Assembly (NCBI GenBank): GCA_964481035.1
Contig: CAYZSE010000072.1
Span: 1 to 17,145 of the forward strand
Direction: 5' to 3'
Source: JAAAPF01 sp964481035
GTDB lineage: Bacteria > Pseudomonadota > Alphaproteobacteria > Geminicoccales > Geminicoccaceae
DNA length: 17,145 nt
The position numbers and the translations under genes were made by a program. The notes under the pieces are model-generated. The model made no database searches, was not told the DNA's origin, and saw only the letters and a list, made by a program, of their open reading frames with translations. Shown here piece by piece: positions 1-7,856 of this stretch; positions within the stretch are counted from its first letter, which is position 1; every line of letters begins with the position of its first letter.

Positions 1-21
1 CTCAGGCCCGTCGGGGAGACG

Positions 22-1179
22 CTAATTCAAGAGGGTCTGGGTGCTGGCGACCGGGGTGATCGCCGTGCTGAAGACCTGCAGGATCTTGCGGACCTCGGTG
101 AACGGCGCGTTGGTCGCGAAGATGGCGTCGCCGTCGCGCATGGCGAACGCGTCGGCGACGAACAGCGCGCCGGGGGCGGTGAGGTCGACCCGGTAGATCA
201 CCGGCCGGCCGGGCCCCGGCGGCAGCGGCACCGGCGGTGGCGCCTGCAGCAGCGAGTTGGCCAACGCCTCGTCCTCGCGCCGAAAGACGAAGACACCCGT
301 CGGGTTGGCGTTCAAATCGCGCAGGCCGCGCGCCGCGCCGAGCGCCGAGAGCAGGCTGAGCTCGCGGGTCGGGAAGGTGATCTCGGCCTGGGTCGAGCTC
401 GCGCCGAGGACGATGAAGCGCTCGCGCAGGGGCGTGAGGACGACTAGGTCGCCCGGACGCAGGGCGATGTTGAGGCGGGAATCGTCGTAGATGTCCTCGA
501 GCATCGCGATGCCGGTGACGTCGCCGCGGCGGATCGAGACCTCGACCTGCGAGGGATCGAGCGTCGCGCCGCCGGCGAGCGCCAGCATCGGCAGGAGACG
601 GGCGTTGAGATCCTCGATGACGTAGGGGCCGGGCCGGGCAACCGCGCCCTGGATCGTCAGAGACCGGCTCGCACCATCGCGCAGGCGCACGTCGACCTCG
701 GGCGCGCTGGTGAACGGCTCGAGGGCGCTCTTGATGCGCGCGCGCAAGGTGGCCGGGGTGGTGGTGGCGGCGCCGATCCGGCCGGCGAACGGCAGGAAGA
801 TCGTGCCGTCGGGTTCGACGCGGACCCCCTCCAGCCGGCTGGGCCCGCCGTCGGCACCGAACACGCCGGCGCCGCTCGGCTCCCAGACGAAGATGTCGAA
901 GACGTCGCCGACGTCGACGCGCCGCGGGTCGATCGTGTCGGCCGCCAGGAACTCGCTGGGAAAGCCGCGCTCGCTCGGTCGGTCGAGGCGGGCGACGACC
1001 TGCGCGGTCAGCGGAACGACGAGACCCTCCAGTCCAGGCACGTCGATCTCCTGGACGAGCGGCCCCGCCCGCGGCAGCGTTCCGCAGCCGCCGAGCGTCA
1101 CGAGCGGCGCGGCCTTGAGGGAGAGCCGGATGAACCGCCGCCGCTGCCGGTCGGGACGATCGAGGGGGGGAGGTGGCAT
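22..1179 (-). CDS. Wza-type polysaccharide export outer-membrane lipoprotein
   Basis: The 385-residue product matches the polysaccharide biosynthesis/export family, which forms the outer-membrane channel for capsule or exopolysaccharide. In order it has a signal segment ending in a lipobox-like LGGC with Cys32, a Poly_export-like domain (about 83-170, including VDVGDVFDIFVWEP and VEPDGTIFLPFAG), and two SLBB-like beta-grasp repeats (about 172-247, with IQGAVARPGPY, and about 253-345). The signal segment carries RRRFIR (13-18), which fits the twin-arginine consensus, so Tat export of the lipoprotein is possible. I chose the ATG at 1179 because it places the signal peptide at the N-terminus. 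A TTG start at 1263 would add 28 residues in front of it. No clear Shine-Dalgarno sequence precedes the ATG. The gene lies 147 bases after rsmA and may have its own promoter. Synthesis genes such as wzc or glycosyltransferases are not visible here. The family is well supported; the exact polymer is unknown. Confidence 0.85.
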   Translation of the reverse strand: MPPPPLDRPDRQRRRFIRLSLKAAPLVTLGGCGTLPRAGPLVQEIDVPGLEGLVVPLTAQVVARLDRPSERGFPSEFLAADTIDPRRVDVGDVFDIFVWEPSGAGVFGADGGPSRLEGVRVEPDGTIFLPFAGRIGAATTTPATLRARIKSALEPFTSAPEVDVRLRDGASRSLTIQGAVARPGPYVIEDLNARLLPMLALAGGATLDPSQVEVSIRRGDVTGIAMLEDIYDDSRLNIALRPGDLVVLTPLRERFIVLGASSTQAEITFPTRELSLLSALGAARGLRDLNANPTGVFVFRREDEALANSLLQAPPPVPLPPGPGRPVIYRVDLTAPGALFVADAFAMRDGDAIFATNAPFTEVRKILQVFSTAITPVASTQTLLN

Positions 1180-1326
1180 GAGCGATGAACGATGAGGGTG
1201 ATGAGGTGAGCGTACAACGTGACGGGTTGGTCGCGAGAAGCCATTCGCGGCGCAAGCCGTCAATGGCGTTCGCGCCTGCCCTCTGCCGCCGAGCCCGTTC
1301 GGCCGTGGCGGTGCGACCGAGCCGGC

Positions 1327-2154
1327 TCAGCCGTCCCAGGCGTTGGCGAGCGCGGCAAACTCCGCGAAGGAGAGGGTCTCGGCGCGACGGCCGGGATCGA
1401 TGCCGGCACGGGCGCACAATCCGGCTCCGTCGCCGCCCAGCGCCTTGAGGCTCGTCCTCAGCATCTTGCGGCGTTGACCGAAGGCGGCGGCGGTGATCCG
1501 CTCCAGCGCCGCGAGCCGCACGGGCACCGGCGGCTGCGGGCGCAGATCGAGGCGGACGACGCGCGAGTGCACCTTGGGCGGCGGACGAAAGGCGCCGGGC
1601 GGCAGGTCGAAGCACGTCCGCACCTCCGCCGCGTAGGCCGCCAGCACGGTGAGCCGGCCGTAGGCCGCCGTGCCCGGCGCCGCGGCGAGCCGCGCCGCCA
1701 CCTCCTTTTGGAGAAGCACGACGAGATGGCTGAGGGCGGCTGGCCGGCGCAGCCAGCGGACGACGAGCTCGGTGCCGATGTTGTAGGGCAGGTTGGCGAC
1801 GATCACCCTGGGCGTCGGGTCGAGCGCGGCGAGGTCGATCGCGAGCGCGTCGGCGTGCCGGACGTGCAGGCGCCCGCCGGCGGCGCCTTCGAGCTCGGCC
1901 AGCGCCGCGACGCAGCGGGCATCGGTTTCGATCGCCGTCACCGACGCGGCCTCGCTCGCGAGCAGGGCGCGGGTGAGGCCGCCCGGTCCCGGGCCGACCT
2001 CGAGCACGGCGCGGCCGGCGAGCGGCTCGGCCGCCGCGGCGATCCGCGCGAGGATCACCGGGTCGACGAGGAAATGCTGGCCCAGCCGCTTGTCGGCAGC
2101 CAGCCCGTGCCGGCGGATGGTGTCGGTGAGGCTGGCGGGCGGCGCGGCGCTCAC
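1327..2154 (-). CDS. rsmA: 16S rRNA (adenine(1518)-N(6)/adenine(1519)-N(6))-dimethyltransferase
   Basis: RsmA (KsgA) uses S-adenosylmethionine to dimethylate two adjacent adenines in the 3' terminal helix of 16S rRNA, a late step of small-subunit assembly. The 275-residue product has the usual family length. Visible motifs are LGQHFL (24-29), the SAM-binding loop VLEVGPGPGGLT (50-61), the acidic ribose contact IETD (75-78), HADAL (100-104), and the catalytic NLPYNI (121-126). The C-terminal region has FRPPPKVHS and AFGQRRKMLRTSLK, both typical of the family. The start is a GTG whose last two bases are also the first two of the surA stop codon (GTGA overlap), which implies translational coupling. 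The reading frame stays open far upstream inside surA, but that extension is a frame shadow. The gene is the last member of the lptF-lptG-lptD-surA-rsmA run. In many Alphaproteobacteria pdxA precedes it; here it does not. Confidence 0.96.
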   Translation of the reverse strand: MSAAPPASLTDTIRRHGLAADKRLGQHFLVDPVILARIAAAAEPLAGRAVLEVGPGPGGLTRALLASEAASVTAIETDARCVAALAELEGAAGGRLHVRHADALAIDLAALDPTPRVIVANLPYNIGTELVVRWLRRPAALSHLVVLLQKEVAARLAAAPGTAAYGRLTVLAAYAAEVRTCFDLPPGAFRPPPKVHSRVVRLDLRPQPPVPVRLAALERITAAAFGQRRKMLRTSLKALGGDGAGLCARAGIDPGRRAETLSFAEFAALANAWDG

Positions 2155-3386
2155 CCCTGGGCCGTGCGGACGTCGATGAAGGCCTCCTGGCGGAGGTTCC
2201 GCAGATAGCGCGAGGCGAGCCGCTCGAGCTGCTCGGACCGCAGCCGCTCGATGACGGCCTCCCGGTCCTCGGCCGAGGCGCCGCTGCGCGAGCAGACCAT
2301 GACCACGGCGGTCGTGCCCTCGGCCGTCCGCAGCGGCTCGCTGACGACGCCGATCGGCTGGACCAAGGCCGCCGTGGCCAGTGGCTCGTCGAGGCTCTGG
2401 ACGTCGATGTCGCTCTGCGAGCGTGCCCGCAGCCCCGCCGTCTCGGCAGTCAGGCCCTCCAGCTCGGCGCAGCTCGCGGCTTCGGCACGGGCAGCGGCGG
2501 CGAAGTCCTCGAGGTCCGCATCGTCGGCGGTGGCTTCGACGCGCAGAAGGGAGACCCGCAATGCGCCGCCGCCGCTGCGCTGCGCGACACGGCGAAACAG
2601 ATAGACGCCCTGCTGCGCGCGGACGGGTTGGCTGACGCCTCCGTCTGGCAGGGTCGCCACGATGTTGCGAACTTCCGCCGGCAGCGCGCCCGCGGCGAGC
2701 CAACCGAGGTCGCCCTCCCGCGCGGCGCTCGGCGCCGTCGAGAACTCGCGGGCGAGCGCGCCGAAGTCGGCGCCGCTCAACGCCGCGTCGCGCAGCCGCT
2801 GGGCGTCGCGGATGACCTCCTGGATCTGCGCTTCCTGGTAGACCGGCAAGAAGATCTCGGCGAGGCGGTACTCGGTCTCGCCCGAGCCCGCCTGTCGCAG
2901 GCGCTGGGCCACCTGGACATCGCTGACGACGACCCGGGGCCCGAGCTGCTGGCGGACGGAGAAGACCCAGGCGAACTGCGAACGGATCTGCCGGCGCAAG
3001 GTCTCCTCGCGGACGCCCGCCTGGCGGAGGATGTCGAGCAGCCGGTCGACCGAGAGATTCGCGCTCTCGGCGACGCGGGTGATCTGGCCATCGACCTCGG
3101 CCTCGTCGACGGTGATGTCGAGCCGGCGCGCCTCCTGCAGCTGCAGTTGCTCGTCGATGAGGGCACGGATCATCTGCGGGCGCAGCCGCGCGGCGTTGGC
3201 CTCGGTCATGGGCTGACCTGAGAACAGCAGCGCGAGGCGCAGCCGCTGTTCGAGATCGCTGTCCGTGACGACGCCGTCGTTGACGACGGCGACGATGCTC
3301 TGGGCCAGAGCTCGGCCGCCCGGGCCCCAAGACAGTACGGCGACGGCGAGCAGGGCGAGCGCGGGTAGGATGTTACGGGCACGCAT
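2151..3386 (-). CDS. surA: periplasmic chaperone and peptidyl-prolyl isomerase SurA
   Basis: SurA escorts unfolded outer-membrane beta-barrels, notably LptD, through the periplasm to the BAM complex. The 411-residue product begins with a Sec signal peptide and a likely cut after ALA (26-28). An N-terminal chaperone domain follows (about 30-165, starting IVAVVNDGVVTDSDL). One clear parvulin (PPIC) domain lies at about 172-268, with the family signatures FGALAREFS and GDLGW (226-230). The rest (about 276-390) resembles a degenerate second parvulin domain and ends in a helical segment. Of the in-frame starts, the ATG at 3386 is right because it puts the signal peptide at the terminus and has GAGG a few bases upstream; the longer frame runs into lptD. 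The gene starts 7 bases after the lptD stop and overlaps rsmA by 4 bases. Grouping with lptD, its best-known client, supports the call. Confidence 0.93.
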   Translation of the reverse strand: MRARNILPALALLAVAVLSWGPGGRALAQSIVAVVNDGVVTDSDLEQRLRLALLFSGQPMTEANAARLRPQMIRALIDEQLQLQEARRLDITVDEAEVDGQITRVAESANLSVDRLLDILRQAGVREETLRRQIRSQFAWVFSVRQQLGPRVVVSDVQVAQRLRQAGSGETEYRLAEIFLPVYQEAQIQEVIRDAQRLRDAALSGADFGALAREFSTAPSAAREGDLGWLAAGALPAEVRNIVATLPDGGVSQPVRAQQGVYLFRRVAQRSGGGALRVSLLRVEATADDADLEDFAAAARAEAASCAELEGLTAETAGLRARSQSDIDVQSLDEPLATAALVQPIGVVSEPLRTAEGTTAVVMVCSRSGASAEDREAVIERLRSEQLERLASRYLRNLRQEAFIDVRTAQG

Positions 3387-3393
3387 GGGAGCC

Positions 3394-5526
3394 TCACTCG
3401 CTGTCGGGGACGGCGAGCGGCGAGGAGCCGCCGAATGACCCCAGATTCCGGAAGCCCACGCGCAATGCAACCGTCGTCGAGGGCAGCGCGTCGCCATCCT
3501 CGGTGAAATCCCGCTCGGCGCCCAGCGCCACGGTCAGGCATTCATCGCGGTAGAGCAGCCCGACGCCGTTGCGGATCTCCTCGCCCGCATCGAGATCGCG
3601 ACGTGCGCTGGCGATGAGCGACCAATGGTCGTCGAAGCGCACGCTGACGGCAGCGCGTGCTTCCTCGCGCACCGGCGACTCGAAGCCGCTCTCGTCCTCC
3701 ACGCGCAGATAGCCGGCGGCGATGCGCACCGAGGGCGGTCCGAAGATCAACTTCAAGTCGTTCTTGGAAATGTTGCCGTCGGCGACGCTGACCCGGAAAC
3801 GCTGATCGAAGTCGATCCACGGATGGGGGCTCAGCGCCACGCGGCCGACCAAGTCCGAAAGCTGATCCGACAGTCCGCTGACGTCGTCGAACACCTCTGT
3901 CTCGCTGAACCGATAGCTCTGGCCGATGAAGATCGACCAGAGCTCGCGGTCAGGCCCGACGGCCGCCGTCCGGATACCGTAGGAGGTCTTGATGCCTTCG
4001 TCCCAGAGGTCGAGGCCGGGAAAGCGGTTGGCGCGGAAGAGATTGGTCTCATCGAACTCGAGGTCGAGGCTGTCGTTGTTGGGAATGGAGGGCCGATCGT
4101 ATCCTGTGCCGGCCACCGTGAGGTTCGCGGCCGGCTCGATCTCGTAGCTGATCTCACCCGCGCTGCGGGCATAGGGCCGTCGCCAGTCCACGGTCGCACG
4201 AGGCAGGATGCGCGCGCGCCAATAGAGATCACCATCGTCGACGTCGGCGTTGTCGGACACCGCATAGAGGTCGCCGCGTACGGTCGCGGCGACGTTGAAG
4301 ACATCGCCATAGGGCGAAATGCGGGGCACCTCGACCTCGGCGAGGACCGACGCGCGCCCGGTGTCGATGCCCTCGGTTCGAAACAGCCCCAGCAGATTGG
4401 GCTGCACCTTCCAGACGCCGTCGATCGCAGCGATCTCGCCCGTGTAGGTCGATTCGACCGCCGGCAAGGCGAACGGCACTTGCGTCTGGTCGTCGCCGGG
4501 CCGCAGGTCCTGATAGGCGAGGGCCGAGACCTCGATGAAGTGATCGTTGTCGGTGCGGCGCGCGAAGGCGGCGCTATCGAGCACGTTGGCATCGCTGATG
4601 TTGTAACGGCGCAAGTAGGTGTCGTCGGTGGCGAGGTTGAGGTCGAAGCCGCCGTCCCACTCGGCCCCGAGATCGTAGCGGCCACGAGCATCGATGGCGC
4701 CCCGGCCACGCGGGCCGCCGTTGGATCGAGGTCGCGTATAGGTGCCGCTCACCGTCACTTCGGTTCGCCCAAAGCTCTGCAGGTCGCGGTAGTCGAGCGC
4801 GAGAACGGGATTTTCCTCGGTATACACGGTCGGCCGCAAGGTCAGGTCGCGGTTCGGCGCGATCGCCCAGTAGTAGGGGGTCTCGAGACCGACACCCAGC
4901 TCCGTGTCGACCTCGAGCGTGGGCGCGAGGAATCCCGACTGCCGCTCGACGGATGGGTCGGGATGTTGGAAATAGGGCGTGAAGAGCACGGGGACGCCCG
5001 CGATCTCGAAGGTCGCGTTCTCGTAGCGGAGCACCCGCTCCTCCTGGTCGTGCTCGATTGTGGCGGCGTTGATCTGCCAGGTCGGTGCCCGTTCGTCGCA
5101 AACTTCGCACGGCGTGTAGGTGACGTCGCGAAAGGTCGTCGTGCGGTCCGCGCGGCGGTCGCCGCGCCGGGCCACGGCGAGGCTGTCGTCGGTGAGGCGA
5201 ACGGCGATGCCCTCGATGAAGCCGGTCTCGAGCCGGTCGTCGAGGGCCATCCGATCGGCGAAGGACGCCGTGCCGCCGGGCTCGACGAGGACGACGTTGC
5301 CGATCGCCTCGACCGTCCCCGCGGCCCGGTCGTAGACGACCTCGTCGGCCATCAGCGTGAACTCGCCGCGGGCGAGGAAGACCGAGCCCGTGGCCACCGC
5401 CCGCTCGGTCTCGGCCTCCCAGCGAATCCTCTCGGCCTCGAGCAGCACCGGCGGGTCGTCCGCGTCTTGCGCGATGGCCGTGCCCGCCAGCGCGAGGCCG
5501 GCGATGGTCGCGACGACGGCGCGCAT
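3394..5526 (-). CDS. lptD: LPS-assembly protein LptD (outer-membrane translocon)
   Basis: LptD forms, with LptE, the outer-membrane gate that inserts lipopolysaccharide into the outer leaflet. The 710-residue product has a signal peptide with a likely cut after AIA (17-19), an OstA/LptA-like beta-jellyroll (about 25-160), and then a long beta-barrel region (LptD domain, about 190-700) rich in alternating aromatic residues. Only three cysteines are present: C140 and C143 in TPCEVC, and C663 near the C-terminus. E. coli LptD has four, so the disulfide arrangement must differ. The start is the ATG at 5526, which shares one base with the lptG stop (TGATG) and has GGAGG seven bases upstream. The open frame runs further into lptG, but that part is a shadow. 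The gene lies between lptG and surA, both part of the same pathway, and the family call is secure. Confidence 0.95.
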   Translation of the reverse strand: MRAVVATIAGLALAGTAIAQDADDPPVLLEAERIRWEAETERAVATGSVFLARGEFTLMADEVVYDRAAGTVEAIGNVVLVEPGGTASFADRMALDDRLETGFIEGIAVRLTDDSLAVARRGDRRADRTTTFRDVTYTPCEVCDERAPTWQINAATIEHDQEERVLRYENATFEIAGVPVLFTPYFQHPDPSVERQSGFLAPTLEVDTELGVGLETPYYWAIAPNRDLTLRPTVYTEENPVLALDYRDLQSFGRTEVTVSGTYTRPRSNGGPRGRGAIDARGRYDLGAEWDGGFDLNLATDDTYLRRYNISDANVLDSAAFARRTDNDHFIEVSALAYQDLRPGDDQTQVPFALPAVESTYTGEIAAIDGVWKVQPNLLGLFRTEGIDTGRASVLAEVEVPRISPYGDVFNVAATVRGDLYAVSDNADVDDGDLYWRARILPRATVDWRRPYARSAGEISYEIEPAANLTVAGTGYDRPSIPNNDSLDLEFDETNLFRANRFPGLDLWDEGIKTSYGIRTAAVGPDRELWSIFIGQSYRFSETEVFDDVSGLSDQLSDLVGRVALSPHPWIDFDQRFRVSVADGNISKNDLKLIFGPPSVRIAAGYLRVEDESGFESPVREEARAAVSVRFDDHWSLIASARRDLDAGEEIRNGVGLLYRDECLTVALGAERDFTEDGDALPSTTVALRVGFRNLGSFGGSSPLAVPDSE

Positions 5527-6662
5527 CACCCGTCCTCCAGCTGGAACAGCACGGCGCTGCCGAGCATGAGAGCGATGAGCGTCGGCGTCCAGGCGGCCAT
5601 GATCGGCGGCAGCTGGCCGGAGACGGCCAGCGCGCGAACGATGTCGACGACGGTGAACAAGGCGAAGCCGCCGGCGAGGCCGGCCACCAGCAGGGGGCCG
5701 ACGCCGCCCATGCGCTGGAGGCGCAGCGTGAAGGTCACCCCCACCAGCAGCATCGCCGCGAAGAACAGCGGCATCGCGAGCAGGCTCTGCCAGTGCACGC
5801 GGTGCTCGCGTGCCGAGAAGCCGAGCTGCTCGATGAGCCGGATGTAGTCCGGGAGCTCCCAGAACGACAGCGTGCCGGGACCACGGAACGAGCGCCGGAT
5901 GGTATCGGCGCTGAGGTCGGTGGGGATGATGAACGTCCCCATCGGGCGGTCGAGCCCGTCGTCGTCGGAGACCCGGGCCTCGTGCAGCATCCACGCGCCG
6001 GCCTGCAGCGTCGCGAGGTCCGCGTCGATGCGCCGGTCCTCGCCACCTTCGTCCGCGTAGGCGAAGACGGTGACGTCCTCCAGCTGCAGCGGTTCGCCTG
6101 CCCGCATCCGCCCGGCATTGACGACGAGGCGCTCGTCGCCGCGGGTGTGCTTGAGCCAGATGCCCGCCGACATCACCGCGATCGCGGGGTCGCCGTCGCC
6201 GAAGACCTGCTTCTCCCGGCGGTCGTGCAGCGCCGTCAACGCGGCCGAGAGCGGGTTGAGGGTGGTGACGACGACGGCTCCGAGCAACGCCGCGACGAGG
6301 CAGGCCGGGGCCAGGAACTGCCAGGCGGAGACGCCGGCGGCGCGGACCGCGACGAGCTCGCCCGAGCGGTTCAGCCGGGAGAACGCGAGCATCGCGCCGA
6401 ACAGCACGGCAAAGGGCCAGATCCGGTCGAGCAGCGAGGGCAGGTGCAGCGCCGTCAGCTCGATCGCGGTGAGCCAGCCGACGCCGCGTTCGGCGGTGGT
6501 GCGAAGGTTCTCGACGAGATCGATGAGGAAGGCGAGGACTGCGAAGGCGAGCGCGACGATCAATATGCTCGCGAGCGTTCGGCGCCCGACATAGCGGCCG
6601 AGCGTGACCGGCAGGACGACCAGTGGCCGACGGATCCGGGCCTCGTCGCGCTCAGGCCGCAT
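5526..6662 (-). CDS. lptG: LPS export ABC transporter permease LptG
   Basis: LptG pairs with LptF and the ATPase LptB to extract lipopolysaccharide from the inner membrane and pass it to the LptC-LptA bridge. The 378-residue product is of typical YjgP/YjgQ length. It has three N-terminal membrane helices (about 30-50, 65-92 and 115-137), a periplasmic beta-jellyroll (about 145-275), and three C-terminal helices (about 290-314, 322-344 and 355-374). The segment SGELVAVRAAGVSAW (100-114) is the conserved cytoplasmic coupling region that contacts LptB. The segment FWELPDYI (267-274) and the following helix match LptG rather than LptF. The start overlaps the lptF end by 11 bases and has no clear Shine-Dalgarno sequence, so translation is probably coupled to lptF. 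Assignment as LptG rather than LptF rests on these motifs and on second place in the operon. Confidence 0.93.
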   Translation of the reverse strand: MRPERDEARIRRPLVVLPVTLGRYVGRRTLASILIVALAFAVLAFLIDLVENLRTTAERGVGWLTAIELTALHLPSLLDRIWPFAVLFGAMLAFSRLNRSGELVAVRAAGVSAWQFLAPACLVAALLGAVVVTTLNPLSAALTALHDRREKQVFGDGDPAIAVMSAGIWLKHTRGDERLVVNAGRMRAGEPLQLEDVTVFAYADEGGEDRRIDADLATLQAGAWMLHEARVSDDDGLDRPMGTFIIPTDLSADTIRRSFRGPGTLSFWELPDYIRLIEQLGFSAREHRVHWQSLLAMPLFFAAMLLVGVTFTLRLQRMGGVGPLLVAGLAGGFALFTVVDIVRALAVSGQLPPIMAAWTPTLIALMLGSAVLFQLEDG

Positions 6663-7752
6663 GGGCGGGCGCCGGATGCGGGCGGCCGCGTGCCAGCAGC
6701 ACGAGGCAGCCGAGGATGGGCACGGTCGGCACGAGGTAGAGCATCGGCACGAGCCGGAGATCGGACTTCACGAAACTCAGCGTCACGAGCGACAGGATGA
6801 CGAGGACGAAAGCGATGACGGTCGCCGCCGACAGCGCCTGCCAGGCGCTGTCGCGGACCGAGCGGTAGCGCAGGATGCAGGTTGCCGCCACGAGCGGCAG
6901 GGCCAACGAGACCAAGGGCCAAGACAGGCGCTGGTGGCCCACGGCGATGCGCTCCGCCCGCTCGGCCGGATCGTCCAAGCTCGCCGGGGGCCGCAGGAGC
7001 TCGCCCAGACGGAGCTCGCGGTTCTTGAGCGAGCGTTCGGCTTCCGCTTCGCCCCGAACGAGGTCGAGCGACGTCTCGCGAAAGCGCACGATGGACAGCG
7101 CCCCGTCGGCGTCCTGCTCGTGGTAGCTGCCGTTCTGCAGGCGCAGCAGCGGGCCAAGCTCGCCCTTGAGGAGCTGGCCCCGCTCGGCCAGCAGCGTCAC
7201 CTGTCGGTCGTCGTCGCGGGTGTCGTGGACGATGATGTCGCCGTACTCGCCGGGCCCGAGGCGGCGCTCGACGTAGACCGTCAGCTCGTCGGTGATCGCC
7301 GAGAAGACCCGCGGCTCGATGCTGATCCTCGACAGGCTCTGGCGAATGTCGAACTGCAGCTCGCGAAAGTGCCGGTAGGCCGAGGGCATGACCACCAGGC
7401 TCACCGCATAGCCGGCGAGGACGAACACGAGGCCGAGGACGACGGCGCCGCGCGCGATCTGCAGGTCCGATAGGCCGATCGCGCGAAAGATGGCGAGCTC
7501 GCTCTCACAGCGCAGGCGATGATACCCCGCGAGCGCACCGATGAAGGCCGCGAACGGCAGTACGACGAGAACGAGCGAAGGAACCAGCAGCGAGGTCAGG
7601 TAGACGAAGCGGCCGACGGAGAGCCCCTTGTTGACGATCAGGTCGACGAAGCGCAGCGACTGCGAGAGCCACACCGCACCGGCGAACGCGACCAGCGCGA
7701 GAAGCGTCGGCTGGGCGAGCTGGCGAAGGATGTAGCGGGCGTAGATCGGCAT
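6652..7752 (-). CDS. lptF: LPS export ABC transporter permease LptF
   Basis: LptF is the partner of LptG in the inner-membrane LptB2FG lipopolysaccharide extractor. The 366-residue product starts IYARYILRQLAQPTLLAL, typical of LptF. It has membrane helices at about 14-33, 52-75, 101-122, 278-297, 305-327 and 336-354, with a periplasmic beta-jellyroll at about 130-265. The coupling segment SELAIFRAIGLSDLQI (84-99) is highly characteristic. The ATG at 7752 is the only start that keeps the first helix intact. No strong Shine-Dalgarno sequence precedes it, only GATGGGGCG, but a good promoter lies directly upstream (separate entry). It is the first gene of the leftward LPS-export operon and is divergent from pepA, with 104 bases between them. 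LptB, LptC and LptA are not in the window. Confidence 0.94.
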   Translation of the reverse strand: MPIYARYILRQLAQPTLLALVAFAGAVWLSQSLRFVDLIVNKGLSVGRFVYLTSLLVPSLVLVVLPFAAFIGALAGYHRLRCESELAIFRAIGLSDLQIARGAVVLGLVFVLAGYAVSLVVMPSAYRHFRELQFDIRQSLSRISIEPRVFSAITDELTVYVERRLGPGEYGDIIVHDTRDDDRQVTLLAERGQLLKGELGPLLRLQNGSYHEQDADGALSIVRFRETSLDLVRGEAEAERSLKNRELRLGELLRPPASLDDPAERAERIAVGHQRLSWPLVSLALPLVAATCILRYRSVRDSAWQALSAATVIAFVLVILSLVTLSFVKSDLRLVPMLYLVPTVPILGCLVLLARGRPHPAPAHAA

Positions 7753-7758
7753 CGCCCC

Positions 7759-7787
7759 ATCATAGATGATGTCGCCGACCGTGCCAG
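7759..7787 (-). promoter_or_regulatory. sigma-70-like promoter of the lptF operon
   Basis: On the minus strand, CTGGCA (7787-7782) and TATGAT (7764-7759) are separated by exactly 17 bases. They match the TTGACA and TATAAT consensus at 4/6 and 5/6 positions. Counting from the -10 box, transcription would start at about 7752, the A of the lptF ATG, giving a leaderless or nearly leaderless message. The -10 box overlaps a small palindrome, ATCATAGATGAT (7759-7770). This is a reading of the sequence only; no start site has been mapped. Confidence 0.45.
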
Positions 7788-7856
7788 AGCCGCCCGGCTG
7801 TTGCGTTCCGGCGCCGGTCGTGCTTCGCCGAGAGCCGTAGCCAAGGCGGGGGCGTG

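Noticed and set aside
1184..1204. Three GATGA units before the polysaccharide export gene
   Set aside because: The units are spaced irregularly (7 and 9 bases) and short enough to be chance. They form no array or recognisable operator.
2155..3330. N-terminal extension of the rsmA frame up to 3330
   Set aside because: The extension overlaps surA completely and is low-complexity. RsmA homology begins only after the GTG at 2154.
3625..5847. A 740-codon open frame on the plus strand opposite lptD and lptG
   Set aside because: In DNA of this GC content, antisense frames opposite real genes often lack stops. The product has no family motifs, and the minus strand encodes clear LptD and LptG.
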